Of a DNA stretch of 64,000 nt, positions 61,580-64,000 are shown piece by piece. The DNA lies in the NCBI GenBank assembly GCA_963698495.1, contig CAVORB010000002.1, forward strand, positions 185,823 through 249,822. Reading direction: 5' to 3'. The translations under genes were made by a program, and so were the position numbers. Within the stretch, counting starts at the first letter, position 1; every line of letters begins with the position of its first letter. The notes beneath the pieces are model-generated. The model made no database searches and had not been told where the DNA came from. It was given only the letters and a program-made list of their open reading frames with translations. The DNA comes from CAVORB01 sp963698495 (GTDB taxonomy: Bacteria > Pseudomonadota > Gammaproteobacteria > Chromatiales > Chromatiaceae).

Positions 61580-61969
61580 ATGAATAGACGAGGCTTCATC
61601 CTGACTTTGCTCGGTGTGTGTTGTGAGTCGGCGTTTGCCGGTTCACGCCGATACGTTGCGTCGGGAGTTGTAACGGGAAACCCGGATCTCAAGGAGTTCA
61701 AGCGATTCGCAGCGACTATCGTAAGGGATCTTGATGGGGCCCGTGCACTTGGCAAACGATATTTGCAGTCGAACGGACAGGTTGAGCGGGAAATTGGAGA
61801 GCTGATCCATTTCACTGGGCTGCCGATCGGAGCGACGGATCAGGAACGTCGCGTCGCTTTCGCTCGTCGGGTGACCGAAGATTATCGGGAGGGCAGGACC
61901 GTCTCGATAGATGGGTGGATCGTTGCGCGCTGCGAAGCCTGCCTTTGTGCCTTAGTGTCCCTGCTCTAG
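61580..61969 (+). CDS. Small Tat-type exported protein, possible GMC-oxidoreductase partner
   Basis: A 129-residue protein with MNRRGFILTLLGV at its start, a twin-arginine-like signal. The mature part is helical: VTGNPDLKEFKRFAATIVRD and ALGKRYLQSNGQVEREIGEL. Small Tat-exported subunits are known beside GMC-type dehydrogenases (gluconate, fructose and sorbitol dehydrogenases), and a GMC gene starts about 580 bp downstream. The link is by position and shape; no direct similarity was established. Confidence 0.6.
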   Translation: MNRRGFILTLLGVCCESAFAGSRRYVASGVVTGNPDLKEFKRFAATIVRDLDGARALGKRYLQSNGQVEREIGELIHFTGLPIGATDQERRVAFARRVTEDYREGRTVSIDGWIVARCEACLCALVSLL

Positions 61970-62544
61970 CGCGGGGTCCGCACTGAACAGGTCTTTTGTG
62001 CGTACTCGGAGTCGGCGATGTGGGTTGCGGAAGCTGGACCCGGGGTTTGTTGATTTAGTTTGTCTCGGGAAGCAATAGAGCCGGATCTTTCTTCTGACCC
62101 TTCTTGGTGCGGAAAGCGCGATCTGCGTGAGTGCTTTCATGACGGCGCAGGTGGTTGGATCCATCTCGGACCAACTATCGAATCTGATATCGACCGCCCT
62201 GGGACAGTATCTTTGCCTGATGCGACGAAGCGTACCAGAAAACGCCTGCGATTGTATCATGAGAAGCTTCGGGAAAATCATTGCGCGAACTCCCCGTTTT
62301 TTTGGATGAACCGTTCTTTCCGCTCGACTCTAGGGAGATACTGACCAAGCGCCATCGGAGTATTTAATGAATTCGCTGCCATGAGGGTATGAGTTTCAGT
62401 CTGTCTTTTTTTTGGTGGTGTGCATGGTGCCTGGATTTGTCGCACCATCAGTGGCCTTGAAGGGAAGCCAAATAGATTCGCTTTCCCCTTGGTTGGGCCG
62501 TGAAGGAAAATGCTGGGAACGGATGAGCAGATGGAGGTGTAAGT
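61970..62544. other. Non-coding region before the GMC gene
   Basis: 575 bp without a supported gene. Frames at 62060-62344 (plus) and 61952-62281 (minus) lack family resemblance and ribosome sites. The last 120 bp are AT-richer and hold the GGAGG of the next gene. Confidence 0.35.
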
Positions 62545-64000
62545 ATGTTTGTGGATCTTCGTGACAATGCGATCGGATCAGAAATTTCTGCAGATATTTG
62601 TGTGATCGGGGCGGGAGCCGCGGGAATCAGTGTTGCGCGGTCTTTTCTAGATAAGCCCGGTATCGCTGTTTGCGTGCTCGAAAGTGGGGGTCTCCGATTC
62701 GACGCAGCCACCGCTGATCTCAATGCTGGTGAGAGCGTCGGACAGGCGGAAACGGGTCTCTTTGCCTGCAGGTCTCGCTTCTTTGGGGGTTCTACGAACT
62801 GTTGGGGCGGATGGAGTCGGCGGTTCGACGATATAGACTTCGTGCACCGTCCCTGGGTTCCACACAGCGGATGGCCGTTCGGGCCTGAGAAGCTCGCAGA
62901 CTATTACGACAGGGCGTACGAGATTTGTGAGCTTGGCGCGTGCATTTGTGATCCGCGGGAGCTTGATTTCGGATCGTTTGAATTTCCGGATTTCGATCCC
63001 CGAAAAGTCGCCGAAGCGGTATACCAGTTCAGTCCCCCGACTCGGTTCGGACTGGCTTATAAAGACGAGCTGGAGAGGGCTAAGAACGTCAAGGTCTGCC
63101 TGTACGCGAACGCAACGCAACTGGAAGCAAACGAGTCCGCATCTCGGGTCGAAACGGTACGGGTAAGAACGCTTGACGGGAAAACGATAAAAGTTCGAGC
63201 GCGCTATGTGGTGCTGGCGACCGGAGCGATAGAGAACGCGCGTATTCTGCTATCCTCGAACGAAGTCCAGCAAGTGGGGCTAGGCAATGGGAACGACATG
63301 GTGGGTCGTTTTTATGCGCAGCACGTCGAGCTGGATGCCGCGCGCATTCTGGCACCGAATGCGCAGTTGATCACAAGTATTTTCGATCGTAAACAAACGG
63401 ACAGGACTCCTTGTGTCGTTGAACTGATGCTCGCGGAAAAGGCCCAGGAAAAGTACGAGACCCTGAATTGGGGCCTTACGATTCACAAGGGGAGCTCAAA
63501 AGCCCTGGGTCAGTACGCCATGAAGTCGATGTGGAAAGATATCAAGAACTTTAGGTGGCCGGAGGAGTTCGACGACAAAATGTCGGCCGTCATGGCGGAT
63601 CTGAGCGGTGCGGCGGCTGCTGTTCTTGGCCAAGGCGAATTGGAACCCGGGGTCTTCGAGTTGAAGGGGCGTTGCGAGCAGGCGCCGAACCCCGACAGCA
63701 GGGTGGTGCTTGGCGACCAGCGTGACGCACTCGGTGTGCGACGAGTCAAGGTCGACTGGCGTCTTTCGGACGCGGAATGGCGCACCTATCGGATGGGCAT
63801 AAGGGTCGTTGCAGAGGAGTTCGGACGCCTTGGCCTGGGGAAAATAAGGATGTCCGAGTTGCTGGACGCGGACCGCCCACAATGGCCTCCGGTCATATTC
63901 GGCGGATGTCATCAGCTGGGAACCACGAGGATGTCGGACAGTGCGCATACCGGGGTAGTGAACGCTGATTGCCGCGTTCACACGGTGGAAAACCTTTACG
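62545..64000 (+). CDS. GMC-family FAD oxidoreductase (3' end outside window)
   Basis: At least 485 codons are visible and no stop appears. The FAD motif ICVIGAGAAGISVARSFL (Gly22-Gly27) opens the protein. GSTNCWGGWSRRFDDIDF and GWPFGPEKLADYYDRAYEIC match the GMC dehydrogenase family, and VVLATGAIENARILL the FAD/substrate region. Near the right edge, GGCHQLGTTRMSDSAHTGVV holds the conserved His of the C-terminal domain. It resembles flavoproteins of exopolysaccharide loci and sugar or alcohol dehydrogenases. GGAGGTGTAAGT precedes the ATG at 62545. The substrate is unknown. The upstream Tat-type protein may be its partner. No N-terminal signal peptide is seen, so it may be exported with a partner or be cytoplasmic. 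Confidence 0.92.
   Translation, partial: MFVDLRDNAIGSEISADICVIGAGAAGISVARSFLDKPGIAVCVLESGGLRFDAATADLNAGESVGQAETGLFACRSRFFGGSTNCWGGWSRRFDDIDFVHRPWVPHSGWPFGPEKLADYYDRAYEICELGACICDPRELDFGSFEFPDFDPRKVAEAVYQFSPPTRFGLAYKDELERAKNVKVCLYANATQLEANESASRVETVRVRTLDGKTIKVRARYVVLATGAIENARILLSSNEVQQVGLGNGNDMVGRFYAQHVELDAARILAPNAQLITSIFDRKQTDRTPCVVELMLAEKAQEKYETLNWGLTIHKGSSKALGQYAMKSMWKDIKNFRWPEEFDDKMSAVMADLSGAAAAVLGQGELEPGVFELKGRCEQAPNPDSRVVLGDQRDALGVRRVKVDWRLSDAEWRTYRMGIRVVAEEFGRLGLGKIRMSELLDADRPQWPPVIFGGCHQLGTTRMSDSAHTGVVNADCRVHTVENLY

Noticed and set aside
62060..62344. 94-codon plus-strand frame before the GMC gene
   Set aside because: No recognisable motif, no ribosome site and competing frames; sequence does not look coding.

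Overview
The window is high-GC DNA (by eye about 65 percent) from a Gram-negative bacterium. LPS genes (waaA, hldE), the ileS-lspA pair, bacteriohemerythrin, a DsrE-like exported protein and an AorABC-type aldehyde oxidoreductase suggest a gammaproteobacterium, possibly near the Chromatiales or Ectothiorhodospiraceae. This placement comes from gene content and protein style only; no rRNA or tRNA gene was seen.

Layout. 1-0.96 kb: 5' part of a type I restriction methylase gene (hsdM) carrying an in-frame palindromic element. 1.4-6.8 kb: ileS-lspA, a GluR0-like ligand-gated channel and a conserved unknown. 7.0-11.3 kb: aldehyde oxidoreductase operon (Fe-S subunit, W/Mo subunit, FAD subunit, MoaD-like carrier, small unknown). 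11.7-21.1 kb: sparse accessory DNA with a hemerythrin, small exported proteins, a REP cluster with a broken REP-associated transposase, DnaA-box and CRP-like sites, a sulfatase with a paralogous surface domain between direct repeats, a katG remnant, and a CarH/LitR-like B12 photoreceptor-type regulator. 21.4-29.4 kb: mgtE, a thioredoxin-NHL protein, DsrE-like protein, moeA, aqpZ, pcm and a rhodanese. 29.4-47 kb: LPS/exopolysaccharide region. One strand reads SGNH protein, carrier protein, MBOAT acyltransferase, O-antigen ligase, two glycosyltransferases, hldE and waaA; the other carries further glycosyltransferases, an acyltransferase-like protein, a CPBP protease and a TatD hydrolase. 47-64 kb: second accessory region with a JAMM-motif lipoprotein, two decayed copies of another REP-associated transposase, a PI-PLC with three near-identical repeats, an IS4-type fragment, a PqaA-like protein, an acidic repeat protein, a GGYGGP-repeat protein, two fasciclin proteins and the start of a GMC oxidoreductase gene.

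How the genes work together. MoeA and the MoaD-like protein could supply the pterin cofactor of the aldehyde oxidoreductase. The MBOAT, carrier-protein and membrane-anchored SGNH genes form a Dlt-like trio that may acylate the surface glycan built by neighbouring glycosyltransferases. Six otherwise well-conserved genes (ileS, the GluR0-like channel, the CarH-like regulator, a GT9 heptosyltransferase, the PqaA-like protein and a fasciclin protein) are each split by an apparent one-base indel. Because ileS is essential, many of these may be sequencing or assembly errors.

The best candidates for something undescribed are the Dlt-like acylation module in an LPS-core locus, the sulfatase and surface-domain cassette between direct repeats, the CarH-like regulator with its divergent small gene, and the exported repeat proteins at 50-58 kb.
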